Notes: generated by a model from the sequence alone, not told the origin. 64,000 nucleotides of DNA from JBMYZL01 sp049610385 (GCA_049610385.1 JBMYZL010000008.1:54078-118077); one strand, 5' to 3'; positions 52,969 through 62,732 are shown, counted from the first letter of the stretch. Numbers and translations are program-made.

Positions 52969-55182
52969 ATGGCACTTTTATCTCAATTTAAACGACTTTT
53001 TAGGTTTGGTGATTGGTGGCTTTACAAGCTTGCCCCTGCCCTTGGCTTGTTCTTGATCTTTCAAGGAAAATCAACAGAAAATTGGGTGGCTGGTGATTTC
53101 ATTCGTTTTCTGATGGTCATGGTGGCCATCAGTAGCGCTGCCATGTACACCTCTTTTTCCAACGACTTGTTTGATTTGGAAAGCGATCGATTGGCCGGCA
53201 AGTCCAATCGATTGGCAAATTGGAGGCGAATGAGGCGGCGGGTGGTTTTGGGCTTGCTTTTGACGCTAGGTGTTGCCGTGGTTTGGTCTTTGCCCAACGA
53301 TACCAGTCGAATCGTGTATGTGGCCATTTGGATCACATGGACATTGTATTCTGCGCCGCCGATCCGGACCAAAAATCGCAAAAGTTGGGGTGTTTTGTGC
53401 GATGCCGCTGGATCGCACTTGTTGCCCACTGCATTGGTCATCAGCATTTCCAGTTGGAACTGGTGGATCCAGCCTGAATTGCCGGCAATCGCTTTGATTT
53501 GGAGTGCTCTGTGGGGAATCAGAGGCATCATCTGGCATCAACTCGAAGATTACAATGGTGACCTCAAATCTGGTGTCCACACCCTGGTCACCACCTGGGG
53601 AAAAGAACGAGTCATCAAAAATTTCGTCGCATTTGTTTTCCCCCTTGAAATCATGACGTTCGTCGCCCTGAATGTCTTCATTCCGTTTGGGGTTTTGAGC
53701 ATGGCTTGTTTTATGGCCTTCACTTCATGGAAACATGTCATGATCCAAAAGGAGTTGAGAGCAGTTGAACCCGGATCTTCAATTCTCCTGTTTTTCGATT
53801 GGTATGTCGTCGGTTGGCCCTTATTGGCTGCAGTCGTATATCAGCCCTGGGCAATTCCTATTTTGCTTTTGGCGTTCGGGTTTTCATACAAGGAACTGGC
53901 AATCAAGGGACATTATTTGGACTTTCGAAAGGCACTTGTTCACGACAAAGCCAAATCTCTTAGGCGTTCCATTCAATTGCTGAGAGAACATGAAGCCCAG
54001 CACAAAGTGGTGGTCGTATCCCACGAGTCGTCAAGAACGGGTGCTCCTTTGATTGTCCTGCAAATTCTTCAAGAATGGCGCAAAAATTACGGCGAGAACA
54101 TCTGCTTGGTTGTCTTTTCCTTGCGAAAAGGTGAAATCGACTCAGACTTCAATGCTGTTTCCAACGCATTTGTGACCCAATTGGGCTTACTGGAGGGTGA
54201 AGTGAATGAATGGTTTTCACTGATTTCGAAAGACCTGTCCATTGTCCATCAAGAAAATCCAAATCTCACCGCATTGTGCAATTCATGCTTATCAGGATAT
54301 GCCGCTGCGCGTTTCGGTGAATTGGGCATTCGCACGACTTGTCTGATTCACGAATTCAGTCGACGCTTGAACGTGGGACTGATCGAAAGCAACATCCGTC
54401 ATTCCAATGCCGTTGTTTTTCCGGCTCACAAAGTTCATGCGAGTTACGAAAATCGACTTTCTGAAATGTCGAGCTTGCCTGAAAAGTTGCCTTCATTTGA
54501 AGTGATTCCACAAGGGGTGTTCACATCATTTTTGGAGCCCTCCTCCCCACATGAAGCCGAAGACATTCGAGCGGAAATGGGACTTCAGCCCACGGATTTT
54601 TGGGTCCTTGGCGTGGGGACATTCGATTGCCGCAAGGCCGTGGATTTGTTTGTGATGACCGCGAATGAAGTGTTCTTGCGGGACAGCCAATCCAAAATCC
54701 ATTTCAGTTGGTTGGGCGGAAATAGAATGGATCCCTTTTTTGAAACCATCGTGAAAGGAATGCTCATGGATTTGGGGTTGGAGAAACGTGTTGTATTCAG
54801 CCCCCCAGTTGCAGACACCCGGAGCCATTACGCCGCGGCAGACGCCTTGTTGATGTGCTCACGAGAAGATCCTTTTCCTTGCGTTGTTTTGGAGGCCATG
54901 GCCCAAGAAACGCCTGTCGTGCTCTTCGATCGAGGTGTGGGATCCACAGAGTTTGTGGAGGCCCACGGTGGAGGTCGTGTTCATCGATTCCTTGACCTCT
55001 CAGCCGCTGCGGACACCCTCATTCAATGGTCAGATCGGGATTCCGAGTATCTCAAACTCCAAGCTGAAGCAGCAAAAGCCGTGAGAGAGCACGCCAATTT
55101 TGGGGCTTATGCCCAAGAAATTTGGGTTCGTCTGTATCCTAATGCCCAACTTATGAAAGTGTCCAAATCGGGCGACTTCTGA
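52969..55182 (+). CDS. UbiA-type prenyltransferase fused to GT4 glycosyltransferase
   Basis: 737 residues in two complete-looking parts. Residues 1-325 are a membrane UbiA domain with motif I Asn65-Asp66-x-x-Asp69-x-x-x-Asp73, loop YSAPPIRTK (127-135) and motif II Asp194-x-x-x-Asp198 (DYNGD), within about eight or nine helices. Residues about 344-735 are a soluble GT-B domain: VVVSHESSRTGAPLI at its start, FEVIPQGV, GTFDCRKAVDLF and CSREDPFPCVVLEAMAQETPVV with the E-x7-E pair. UbiA enzymes join polyprenyl diphosphates to an acceptor; some bacterial members use phosphoribose diphosphate and polyprenyl phosphate. The fusion suggests lipid-linked sugar assembly in one protein. 254 nt without a recognised gene lie before it. 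Confidence 0.87.
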   Translation: MALLSQFKRLFRFGDWWLYKLAPALGLFLIFQGKSTENWVAGDFIRFLMVMVAISSAAMYTSFSNDLFDLESDRLAGKSNRLANWRRMRRRVVLGLLLTLGVAVVWSLPNDTSRIVYVAIWITWTLYSAPPIRTKNRKSWGVLCDAAGSHLLPTALVISISSWNWWIQPELPAIALIWSALWGIRGIIWHQLEDYNGDLKSGVHTLVTTWGKERVIKNFVAFVFPLEIMTFVALNVFIPFGVLSMACFMAFTSWKHVMIQKELRAVEPGSSILLFFDWYVVGWPLLAAVVYQPWAIPILLLAFGFSYKELAIKGHYLDFRKALVHDKAKSLRRSIQLLREHEAQHKVVVVSHESSRTGAPLIVLQILQEWRKNYGENICLVVFSLRKGEIDSDFNAVSNAFVTQLGLLEGEVNEWFSLISKDLSIVHQENPNLTALCNSCLSGYAAARFGELGIRTTCLIHEFSRRLNVGLIESNIRHSNAVVFPAHKVHASYENRLSEMSSLPEKLPSFEVIPQGVFTSFLEPSSPHEAEDIRAEMGLQPTDFWVLGVGTFDCRKAVDLFVMTANEVFLRDSQSKIHFSWLGGNRMDPFFETIVKGMLMDLGLEKRVVFSPPVADTRSHYAAADALLMCSREDPFPCVVLEAMAQETPVVLFDRGVGSTEFVEAHGGGRVHRFLDLSAAADTLIQWSDRDSEYLKLQAEAAKAVREHANFGAYAQEIWVRLYPNAQLMKVSKSGDF

Positions 55183-55216
55183 AAGCGCCCGAGCCAATCC
55201 CGAAGGAAGAAGTCAT

Positions 55217-56362
55217 TCATCGCTCCGTATAAACGAGCCAGATGCCCAGAGAGCTTACAACCTTCGGGAAATGTGCACGCAGCCAAATCATGTGTTTCAA
55301 TTGCTTGAATCGACTCTGCACTTCTGCAGGCCATTCTGACACCGGAATATCAGGCTGAAGGTTCTGCATCACACGATGGATTCGTTTCGCGCTGGACCTT
55401 GACAAGGAAAGCACCCTGGTTCTCCATGCATTGAGACAGGATGAGGGCCAAAGACGCTCAACGACAACTGGTTTGAATCCCTCATCAAAGCTGTACATGG
55501 GCTGGTCAAAAGATTCCAACATTGCGTTCATCGATTCACCCCATTGGCCCCAGATTCTTTGTGCCATTGCCGCGCTCACACCATCTTTTGTGCCCGGCAA
55601 ATCCGATATCTGATACCAGAATAAAGGGTCGAACAAAGCGTTTTCATAGCGGATGGCTGATTGAGCAATCCACCTGCTTTCCAAGCACATCGATGCGTTT
55701 ACTGGAGGCGGAAGGACAACTTGGGAATCATCGTATTGAACGCCCAACCAAGTCAGAAATTCCTTCCCCAAGCCACCTTGTAACATATCTTCATATCGCT
55801 TGATCTCAAGCTTCATCACGCGATTGTTCCACATCCAGTCCTTGTCTTTCAAAGCCCCCAAAACTGATGGGTTTGCGCACAAATAATTTGAAATGGGATG
55901 CTTCTCTTCCCCCACTTTGACAGCCTGATTAAAACTGCTGAGGGTCCAAGAAACAGGGTGCCGCGTCATCAACAACATGCGAATGTCCGCATCTACAGCA
56001 ACAAAGGGTTCAAAGTGTGACAATGCCTTTTTCCAGTGATCCTCAGAAAAATCCCAAAGTGACTCTGAAGAAATCAACAAATTTGAGGCCGCCTGTTCTT
56101 CAAGCCACTGCCTAAAAATTGGAATCATTTCAGGCAAGTATTCCGGATGATTGGCAATGGCGGCACCGGGTTTCCCCCCTGCCAAAGTCCACATCAAGGG
56201 CCATGCATTGATTCCGAGATCTCGGCCTTTGAAGTTCCCGCCCCAATAGCACCAATCCGATTCATCAAGCAACGCCAAGTTGGCTGTCAATGCCTCCTGA
56301 ATCGCTGTTGTACCAGTTTTGTGAAAGCCGATGTGAAAAACGACACGCTCGAACCGATGCAT
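55217..56362 (-). CDS. Sulfotransferase-like protein
   Basis: 381 residues, no signal peptide. The N-terminal VFHIGFHKTGTTAIQ (8-22) is the 5'-phosphosulfate loop of PAPS-dependent sulfotransferases. A 3'-phosphate-site-like segment, MLLMTRHPVSWTLSSFNQA (Arg then Ser), lies near residues 129-147. It would transfer sulfate from PAPS to a sugar or other hydroxyl compound. The acceptor is unknown. It lies behind a second such gene on the same strand and converges with the UbiA-GT fusion. Confidence 0.75.
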   Translation of the reverse strand: MHRFERVVFHIGFHKTGTTAIQEALTANLALLDESDWCYWGGNFKGRDLGINAWPLMWTLAGGKPGAAIANHPEYLPEMIPIFRQWLEEQAASNLLISSESLWDFSEDHWKKALSHFEPFVAVDADIRMLLMTRHPVSWTLSSFNQAVKVGEEKHPISNYLCANPSVLGALKDKDWMWNNRVMKLEIKRYEDMLQGGLGKEFLTWLGVQYDDSQVVLPPPVNASMCLESRWIAQSAIRYENALFDPLFWYQISDLPGTKDGVSAAMAQRIWGQWGESMNAMLESFDQPMYSFDEGFKPVVVERLWPSSCLNAWRTRVLSLSRSSAKRIHRVMQNLQPDIPVSEWPAEVQSRFKQLKHMIWLRAHFPKVVSSLGIWLVYTER

Positions 56363-56439
56363 TTACAGGTGATTTGATTCTGGCCGAAGATAAGGTGACA
56401 AAACATGTAGGAAAACTTGGCACCTCATCCATCCGGCCT

Positions 56440-57615
56440 TCATGAAGGGAAGCCTCGACGAAAAACTCTCTTGAACCAGTCTCTTAGATGGGATCCGGTG
56501 CCCCCCACAGTCTGTGCTTTTGTGAAGGCCACAAAAGCATTGAATCGTGCCAAAGCATCGGGATGCCAATGGCTTGGCGCAGAAGAAGTTTGAATTTTGG
56601 ACACCGCAACAGACATCAATTCGCGAACAGGTCCCTCGGCATTCGACACGAACTCACGCCAGGCCTCGAGACAAGCTGAACTCCACAAATTCGGGTTCGA
56701 CTCATCCATCATCTCCACATTTTCAACTAGATATGTCGGCAGATTGTGATTCTCGAGCCAAGCATTCAGCATGGGCAGGACATCTGACTGCATGAATTCC
56801 AGTTCTTCATGAGTCAAGCACTTGTCTTCTAAACCCGGAAATTGCTTTGCGACATGGAAATGATGCTTCCACGTTTGGGCGTTCGGAAGCGTTCCCAAGG
56901 CCTCAAAAATCCAACGACTCTCTAGAGAAGTGCTTTTGTTTCCAATATAATATTGATCGGGATCGGAATTTAAATGCTTCACTGAAGGCAATGCTTTGGA
57001 AATGCCCAAACACCGCTGAAATGTCAACCACAGATCACCCTGCTTGGCCAATTCATAGGAATGGTATTCAGCAAAAATGTCACGATTCCAAGCCTTTTCC
57101 ATGCGAACAGAGGTCCCCATCCACCCTTGCCAATTTTGGGCATAGTCTTCAACAGTCAAATGCCAATCGAGGGACTTGCTCATTTGATTTCGAAGACTGG
57201 GAAAATGTTGCAAAGGGTCTCGAACAAAACACAGAATGTGGATTGTGGTCTGCCCGTTCATGATGGGTGCCAAAGCCGAACAGATTTGATCCCAGTGCTT
57301 TTCCTCAAAATACAACAAATACTCGGCAGAAATCAACAAATTTTCGGCATCTCCCTGCCGAAACCAATTCAGCAGATTCTCAATGACCACAGAAGCTTCA
57401 TGACAAAATCTCTTCTCTTTGGGCAGGTCACACAAACAGCGCAACCATGTGACATGATTCATATGAAAATTCAATTCACCCACATCTCCTGAAGGAATGG
57501 CCCAGCCTTCGGTAGACAATGCATCTCGATGCATCAGAAGCTGGTATTGCAGGAATGAGCTGCCCGTTTTGTGAGAGCCGGTGTGGAAAATGAGTTTTTT
57601 GACAAATTCAGGCAT
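56440..57615 (-). CDS. Second sulfotransferase-like protein
   Basis: 391 residues from the ATG giving MPEFVKKLIFHTGSHKTG; longer in-frame starts lack homology. The PAPS loop is FHTGSHKTGSSFLQ (10-23), and a 3'-phosphate-site-like segment CFVRDPLQHFPSLRNQMSKS follows. It shares overall plan with the neighbouring gene (SAEYLLYFEEKHWDQI against SSESLWDFSEDHWKKA), so the two probably come from an old duplication. The acceptor is unknown. 77 nt separate the two. Confidence 0.75.
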   Translation of the reverse strand: MPEFVKKLIFHTGSHKTGSSFLQYQLLMHRDALSTEGWAIPSGDVGELNFHMNHVTWLRCLCDLPKEKRFCHEASVVIENLLNWFRQGDAENLLISAEYLLYFEEKHWDQICSALAPIMNGQTTIHILCFVRDPLQHFPSLRNQMSKSLDWHLTVEDYAQNWQGWMGTSVRMEKAWNRDIFAEYHSYELAKQGDLWLTFQRCLGISKALPSVKHLNSDPDQYYIGNKSTSLESRWIFEALGTLPNAQTWKHHFHVAKQFPGLEDKCLTHEELEFMQSDVLPMLNAWLENHNLPTYLVENVEMMDESNPNLWSSACLEAWREFVSNAEGPVRELMSVAVSKIQTSSAPSHWHPDALARFNAFVAFTKAQTVGGTGSHLRDWFKRVFRRGFPS

Positions 57616-58033
57616 GTGCGAAATTGGGGCAAAAATCAATGCCAATCTTTGGAAGTCCATACCCGAACTGCACCTGATGAAAAGATGATTCATGCCCTCC
57701 AAATGGCCGAAGCATCCGGGAAAATTGACTTCATTCAACCGCAACACACTGTCAAAAATTCCTTGAGCCGATGTTTTCGAACCCGGTATTCAGTTCTCTG
57801 TGGAGTGGTTCACGATTTCATTTTGCAGGTCATTCGGAAAAATGGGCAAATGCCAAAACAAAGTCAGAACTCGCGTCGACGCTGAATTGGATTCGTCAAT
57901 CAAAAAACGATATGGTCTCTTCATTGGAAGTCGTTGCACCGGCGCCTGCAATCCAAGAATTGTTGATCGAAGTGAATCCAAATTGAGCACAATTTGTCCA
58001 ACCCAAAGATTTTATTTTAATTCAACGCTCGAA
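57616..58033. other. 418-nt region between sulfotransferase and P450 genes
   Basis: Holds the divergent upstream sequences of both genes. Short open frames exist on both strands but none shows family motifs. The stretch before the P450 ATG is A/T-rich (ATTTTATTTTAATTC). No clear TANNTTTG box. Confidence 0.35.
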
Positions 58034-59218
58034 ATGTCCTTCCTGAAAAGCCCAGATTGGCGATTGCATCCCGAGCGGATGTACCCCGAATTGCACGAAA
58101 CCCGGGTTTTGCCTGTGGATGGGATTTGGCACCTGAGCCGATATGCTGATGTCGCTGCCCTGCTCAACCATCCGAAAGTGACCAATGTCCAACCGGGCGC
58201 GTCTGGCGATGCACCCTTGCATGAAAGCATGCTCCAAAAAGACCCTCCACATCATGGAAGAATTCGATCGACGGTCGGTCCCCAGCTGAACAAACAACCC
58301 GTTCAACAATTCCGAGAACGTTTTCACTTGTCTGCTGAATCCCTATTTGAAGACCTGCGGCCTGGCTTCAAGATGGATTTCATGAGCGGAATTGCCGAAA
58401 AGTTGCCCATCCTCAGCATGTCAGCTATGTTCTTTCTCGACAAAAAAGACATTGAGAAGATCTCCGGATATGTAGCAGATTATGTCCATCGATCCGAAAG
58501 CAACAAACCACAACTAGAAATATGGGCCGAGCAAAATCAAGACTTGCTCCGCATCCGCGAACTCTTCCGTGAAACCATTCAGAATCGAGCAGATGACCCA
58601 CCCAAGGAAGCCGATGTTCTGGACATGCTCCTCCAAGCAGAGGCCACCCAAACGCTGAGTCATGCTGAAGTTTTGGAGATGTGCGTGATTTTGACCTTGG
58701 GCGGCATTGAAACAACACCCAATTTGCTGGGGAGTGCCATGGCATTGCTTCATTTGAATCCTGTTGTGCGTGGCCAAATCCAATCCACCCCCTCACTCAT
58801 CCCTGCTTTGATTGAAGAAGTCTTGCGCTTGGAATCGCCTGTGAAACACAGCTCACCTCGCACCGCATTGGTGGACATAAACATCAACGGTCTTCAAGTA
58901 CCGAAAGGAACATCACTCATCGGATTGTTCGGTGCAGCTAACCGCGATCCGGAGGCCTTCGATCGACCAGATGCACTGGAGTTGAATCGAAAAGGCAAGC
59001 CTCACCTTGGATTTGGCTACGGCATCCACTATTGCGTCGGCGCGCATTTTGCCAGACTGCAAGCTCAAATCATTCTCGAAATGATGTTCCAGAAAATTCC
59101 CAATTGGCGCGTATCGCCTATCGGGCTCTGGCAGCAAATCCGTGGGAAATCAGATATCGAATGGAAGCCAAATCCGACTTTTCGTGGGTTGCAGCAACTC
59201 CAACTAGAATGGAATTGA
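58034..59218 (+). CDS. Cytochrome P450
   Basis: 394 residues, a soluble bacterial-type P450. I-helix GGIETT (223-228), ExxR (Glu262-Arg265) and heme loop FGYGIHYC with ligand Cys334 followed by GAHFAR are all intact, so an active monooxygenase is expected. Redox partners are not in the window. An upstream in-frame extension exists but the family N-terminus fits MSFLKSPDW. A P450 among sulfotransferases and glycosyltransferases suggests oxidation of a lipid or secondary-metabolite intermediate; this is inference only. Confidence 0.93.
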   Translation: MSFLKSPDWRLHPERMYPELHETRVLPVDGIWHLSRYADVAALLNHPKVTNVQPGASGDAPLHESMLQKDPPHHGRIRSTVGPQLNKQPVQQFRERFHLSAESLFEDLRPGFKMDFMSGIAEKLPILSMSAMFFLDKKDIEKISGYVADYVHRSESNKPQLEIWAEQNQDLLRIRELFRETIQNRADDPPKEADVLDMLLQAEATQTLSHAEVLEMCVILTLGGIETTPNLLGSAMALLHLNPVVRGQIQSTPSLIPALIEEVLRLESPVKHSSPRTALVDININGLQVPKGTSLIGLFGAANRDPEAFDRPDALELNRKGKPHLGFGYGIHYCVGAHFARLQAQIILEMMFQKIPNWRVSPIGLWQQIRGKSDIEWKPNPTFRGLQQLQLEWN

Positions 59219-59590
59219 ACAACCCCATCAAGGGCAATCTACGGCACGACTAAGCCTTCGCAATTTGGTTTCACAAATCACTAGGTCCATGAACTGAGAT
59301 GCCGGAAACAAGGTTCAAATCGGATTTGAAAATGTGACCCCCCACTCCAGCGTGTTTCTGAATCCAGAACATCTGGATTACCGACGACACATTCCACACA
59401 AACATGTGCAAATTTCATGTGTCACCTAAAAAGGCCGTCCACCGATGATTCGCTTTGAACCTTCTGCGGTGGGCTTCCGCTGTTCAGCGCAGAACCAATG
59501 ACCGAAAAAGTCGAACGCATATTCAGCCGGCTTTCAAACGAATCCTTGGGTTCGGGATGCCTAACTGTGCTCACCCCCCTGATTCGTCGG
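59219..59590. other. 372-nt region without recognised gene
   Basis: Lies between the ends of the P450 gene and the SGNH gene (convergent). Frames are broken by stops on both strands and no family is recognised. No clear terminator was found. Confidence 0.35.
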
Positions 59591-60688
59591 TCATTCCGGA
59601 TATCCGGAGCTCACGAGGAATGGAGTTGAAGACTCGCTGGGCTCTGAAGAAGCCAGACGATCGATGAGCCAACAAGTATATGCTTCTTGTCCAGCCTGAG
59701 TCAAGTGTTGATTTTTAATGGTATTTTGAAAAAACGTCGGCTCTTCGATGATGTTCCCCGCCAAATACCCATCAATATATTCCAGACCCAATTCAATCGC
59801 CAGCTCTGCAATGTCCTCTCGCCAAGCCAAATGCGCGGCAATTCCACCCCACTCTGGCACGGAGACCAGGGTCACTTTGACTCCTTGTTCTTGCAAGGAT
59901 TTCACAGTCTTTTTGAACTCCACACCCATCTCTGGATCAATTCTCCAATTCCAATCCAGCTTCTCAATTTCTTGTTGCGACAGACTCAGTACCTTGGTTA
60001 ACAAGGTGTGACTCATCGATTGGTCTTTTTTGTTCGAGTGCGCAGTAGGGATCTGAACGGTCTCAACACTGTCAGCCTCCACTCCTCGGTGATTGAGAAG
60101 GTTTTGAGTGAAAGCTTCCCACTCACGCTCAATTTGATGATTGAAATGGATGGCACGAGAAACTTTTTGACCCAAGAACACTTCCATTTGGCCCCTGCTC
60201 GTGAGCAAATTCCAATCGAAAAGATCAATCTGATCTCCCCACGGAGAAGCAAAACACACATGGGTTTGAGGCCTTATCAGACTTCCTTCCATGGCAATTT
60301 CATGATCATTTATAGCATGAACTTCCAGAAATACTTCTTCTACACCCGGATGCTGCCCAATCCATTCCAACAACGGGCGGGCCTGGCTCCACTTCAACCC
60401 TGGTTGATAAATAAATGCATGTGTGCGGTGAGAAGATGCTTGCAATGCAGGGAAATCCACGCCATAATTCAGACGAGAATTGCCAACCCACACCGCCATG
60501 GAATCGGTTCCATTTTGCGAGAGCCAGTGGAAGTAATTGCATCTGATTCCAACGCTGCTTTTGTCAAATGCCAAGGACCAGAAAGTCATTGAATCCATCA
60601 CCCCCAAACTCCCTACCAATACAGCGACTCCGAAAACAATTTTTGCAAAAAAAGCGAACGCCGAAGAAGATGAACTTGACCTGATCAT
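59591..60688 (-). CDS. SGNH-like partner of the MBOAT O-acyltransferase
   Basis: 365 residues with an N-terminal membrane anchor (about 10-33) and a periplasmic domain. The block WVGNSRLNYGVDFP (68-80) carries the presumed nucleophile Ser71, and a late NQHLTQAGQEAY supplies the catalytic His region of SGNH hydrolases. In O-acetylation systems such proteins hand acyl groups from the MBOAT protein to a glycan. It starts 2 nt after the MBOAT gene's stop, so they form one unit. Sequence match to named families is weak. Confidence 0.72.
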   Translation of the reverse strand: MIRSSSSSSAFAFFAKIVFGVAVLVGSLGVMDSMTFWSLAFDKSSVGIRCNYFHWLSQNGTDSMAVWVGNSRLNYGVDFPALQASSHRTHAFIYQPGLKWSQARPLLEWIGQHPGVEEVFLEVHAINDHEIAMEGSLIRPQTHVCFASPWGDQIDLFDWNLLTSRGQMEVFLGQKVSRAIHFNHQIEREWEAFTQNLLNHRGVEADSVETVQIPTAHSNKKDQSMSHTLLTKVLSLSQQEIEKLDWNWRIDPEMGVEFKKTVKSLQEQGVKVTLVSVPEWGGIAAHLAWREDIAELAIELGLEYIDGYLAGNIIEEPTFFQNTIKNQHLTQAGQEAYTCWLIDRLASSEPSESSTPFLVSSGYPE

Positions 60689-60690
60689 AT

Positions 60691-62202
60691 CTAGAATTGT
60701 TCGTAAATGAAGTCCGCGTCCTCCATGTTTTTGTAGGAACCCACAGCGGGGCGAACTTCACGATTCCCCAGCAGCACGATGGCAAAACCCAGTCCGAGCG
60801 CCATGCCCCAACGTGCAAAACCTGGTCCTCGCAAGACACGATTCGCAAGGGCTTCTTTGTGCTCCAAGAATGATTCGATTGCATACAACAACAAGACGAG
60901 GAAGGCCCCAACTGCGATTTCATTGGGGTGCAAACCCAACCCATTTTCAAAATCAGAAGTGATTGAGCCTCGGTCCTCTGTTCCGAAAAAAGTGCCCAGC
61001 CGCATGTACATCGCCACTGCATCGTCCCAGGTGGGGGCCCGGAAAAAGACGAGAGAAAGAAAGACGACACTGCTCCCCCAGAATTGGCCCAATTTTCGGA
61101 ACACAAAAAACCGAGACTGAGACAAGGGCTTCAACACCGAACCATCCAAAACCATCATAAGGAGCCCATTGATCACGCCCCAAGTCACCATGTTCCAACT
61201 CGCCCCATGCCACAATCCGCTGATAGCGAATATGATCAGTACGTTTCTCGCCCGACCCCATTTGGTCCTGTAACGCGGCAACCGCAGGTATATGTGTTCC
61301 AGAAACCAGCGGTGAATGGTGATGTGCCAACGCTGCCACAAATCTTGTAAACTTTTCGCCAGCAAGGGACGACGAAAGTTTTCGGAAAGGTTGAACCCGA
61401 GCAACTGTGCCGATCCAATTGCAATGTCACAATAACCCGAGAAGTCACAATAGAGTTGAATCGTGAATGCAAAAACCACACAAAGAGCCATCACGCCCGT
61501 CAAACCTTCAATGTCTGCGTAACCCGCATTCACAAACATCGCCAACCGATCGGCAATGGCCAGTTTTTTAAACAGTCCCCACAAAATGCGCAGGATGCTG
61601 CGACGGGCCTCAATGGAGCTGAACGTTCGCGCGGTTTGGAATTGCGGCATCAAGTCAGCCCCACGCTCAATGGGCCCGGCAATCAGCTGCGGAAAAAAAG
61701 AGACAAATGCGAAAAAGGAAACAAAACTGGACTCAGGCCGCAATTTGCCCGCATAGACATCGAGGGTGTAACCGAGGGTTTGGAAGGTGTAGAAACTGAT
61801 GCCGACAGGCAAAACCCAATCGAGTCGAACGGTGGCTACATCCCAACCTGTCAACAGGTTCACGAGGGATTCAGCCGAGTCAATGAAGAAGTTGAAATAC
61901 TTGAAGGCTGCCAGCATTCCGAGGTTGCCGATGAGGCTGAGGCCAAGCCAAACCCGTTTCCGCGCGCCTTTCCGGATCATCATCTGGGTCGACAGGTAAT
62001 CCATCACCGTGCTGGCACCAATAATGGTCAGTGCCCAAGGATCCCAAGAGGCATAGAACAAGCAACTCGCCAAGAGCAGTCCCAGGTTTCGCAACCGAAT
62101 GCCCCTGCGACCCCAACGTTCGGCAAGCGGATTGAGCACTCCCCAATACAGCACGAACATCAAGGCAAAGCCAATCCAAAATTGAACGGTCTGAAAACCC
62201 AT
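60691..62202 (-). CDS. MBOAT-family O-acyltransferase (AlgI-like)
   Basis: 503 residues with about ten or eleven membrane helices. AlgI-type motifs are LPVGISFYTFQTLGYTLDVY (131-150), QLYCDFSGYCDIAIG (249-263), LWQRWHITIHRWF (288-300) and the catalytic ISGLWHGASWN with His332. It moves acyl groups (often acetyl) across the membrane for O-acylation of a surface polysaccharide. It forms a two-gene unit with the SGNH-like gene and is divergent from the decayed aminotransferase. The start of a second MBOAT gene lies at 63945. Confidence 0.94.
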   Translation of the reverse strand: MGFQTVQFWIGFALMFVLYWGVLNPLAERWGRRGIRLRNLGLLLASCLFYASWDPWALTIIGASTVMDYLSTQMMIRKGARKRVWLGLSLIGNLGMLAAFKYFNFFIDSAESLVNLLTGWDVATVRLDWVLPVGISFYTFQTLGYTLDVYAGKLRPESSFVSFFAFVSFFPQLIAGPIERGADLMPQFQTARTFSSIEARRSILRILWGLFKKLAIADRLAMFVNAGYADIEGLTGVMALCVVFAFTIQLYCDFSGYCDIAIGSAQLLGFNLSENFRRPLLAKSLQDLWQRWHITIHRWFLEHIYLRLPRYRTKWGRARNVLIIFAISGLWHGASWNMVTWGVINGLLMMVLDGSVLKPLSQSRFFVFRKLGQFWGSSVVFLSLVFFRAPTWDDAVAMYMRLGTFFGTEDRGSITSDFENGLGLHPNEIAVGAFLVLLLYAIESFLEHKEALANRVLRGPGFARWGMALGLGFAIVLLGNREVRPAVGSYKNMEDADFIYEQF

Positions 62203-62299
62203 CAGTTGTTAACTCTTGAAAACTGGGACATTTACGGACATCATATCAGATGGGTTTCAAAAAATTGCACCCGATCCAGATGCACAGATGAAACCATGT

Positions 62300-62653
62300 C
62301 ATCGGGTTGGCATCCGCCAACCCATCATCCCTGCTCATTGTGACCAAGGCTTCCATCTCTGTTTTTTGCTGATGCCCCATTGGAAAGCAAGAAGTCCATT
62401 CATTGCTCAATTGAGGGAAAGAAGTGTCCACGCCGTGTTTCATTGTCTCCCGCTTCATCGCTCGGAATCGGCGCAGAAGCGCAATTGGCACAACGTGGAT
62501 TGTCCGGAAACCGATGATGTCAGCCAACGATTGGTGCGATTGCCTTTGCACACGAGCTTGACCTCAAATGAGTTGGTGAAGGTCATCGAAGTCTGCCGTT
62601 TATTTGTTCCATCATCTCACCAGTTGGACAGTCATCCGAACATCTTCCAATAA
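62300..62653 (+). pseudogene. C-terminal remnant of a WecE/RffA-type sugar aminotransferase
   Basis: Frame 62300-62653 translates to the last 110 or so residues of a TDP-4-keto-6-deoxy-D-glucose transaminase: IPAHCDQGFHLCFLLM, HAVFHCLPLHRSESAQK and SQRLVRLPLHTSLTSNELVKV correspond to IPxxCxxNAHMFYI, MAVFHYxPLHxxPAG and SERLLRLPLFYNLxxxxQxxV of WecE as I recall it. Two thirds of the gene, with the pyridoxal-phosphate lysine, are missing: upstream lies only about 100 nt before the oppositely oriented MBOAT gene. The frame of the remnant is still open, so the loss seems fairly recent. Confidence 0.72.
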
Positions 62654-62732
62654 ATCCCAAGTCCCCAATCAATTTGGTCATTGTCCGGCACCACGCTGTG
62701 CATGGTTCATCCATCCAAAAAGAAAGATCCAT

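Noticed and set aside
52746..52991. 81-codon frame before the UbiA-GT4 fusion
   Set aside because: It overlaps the fusion gene start in another frame and has no recognisable domain.
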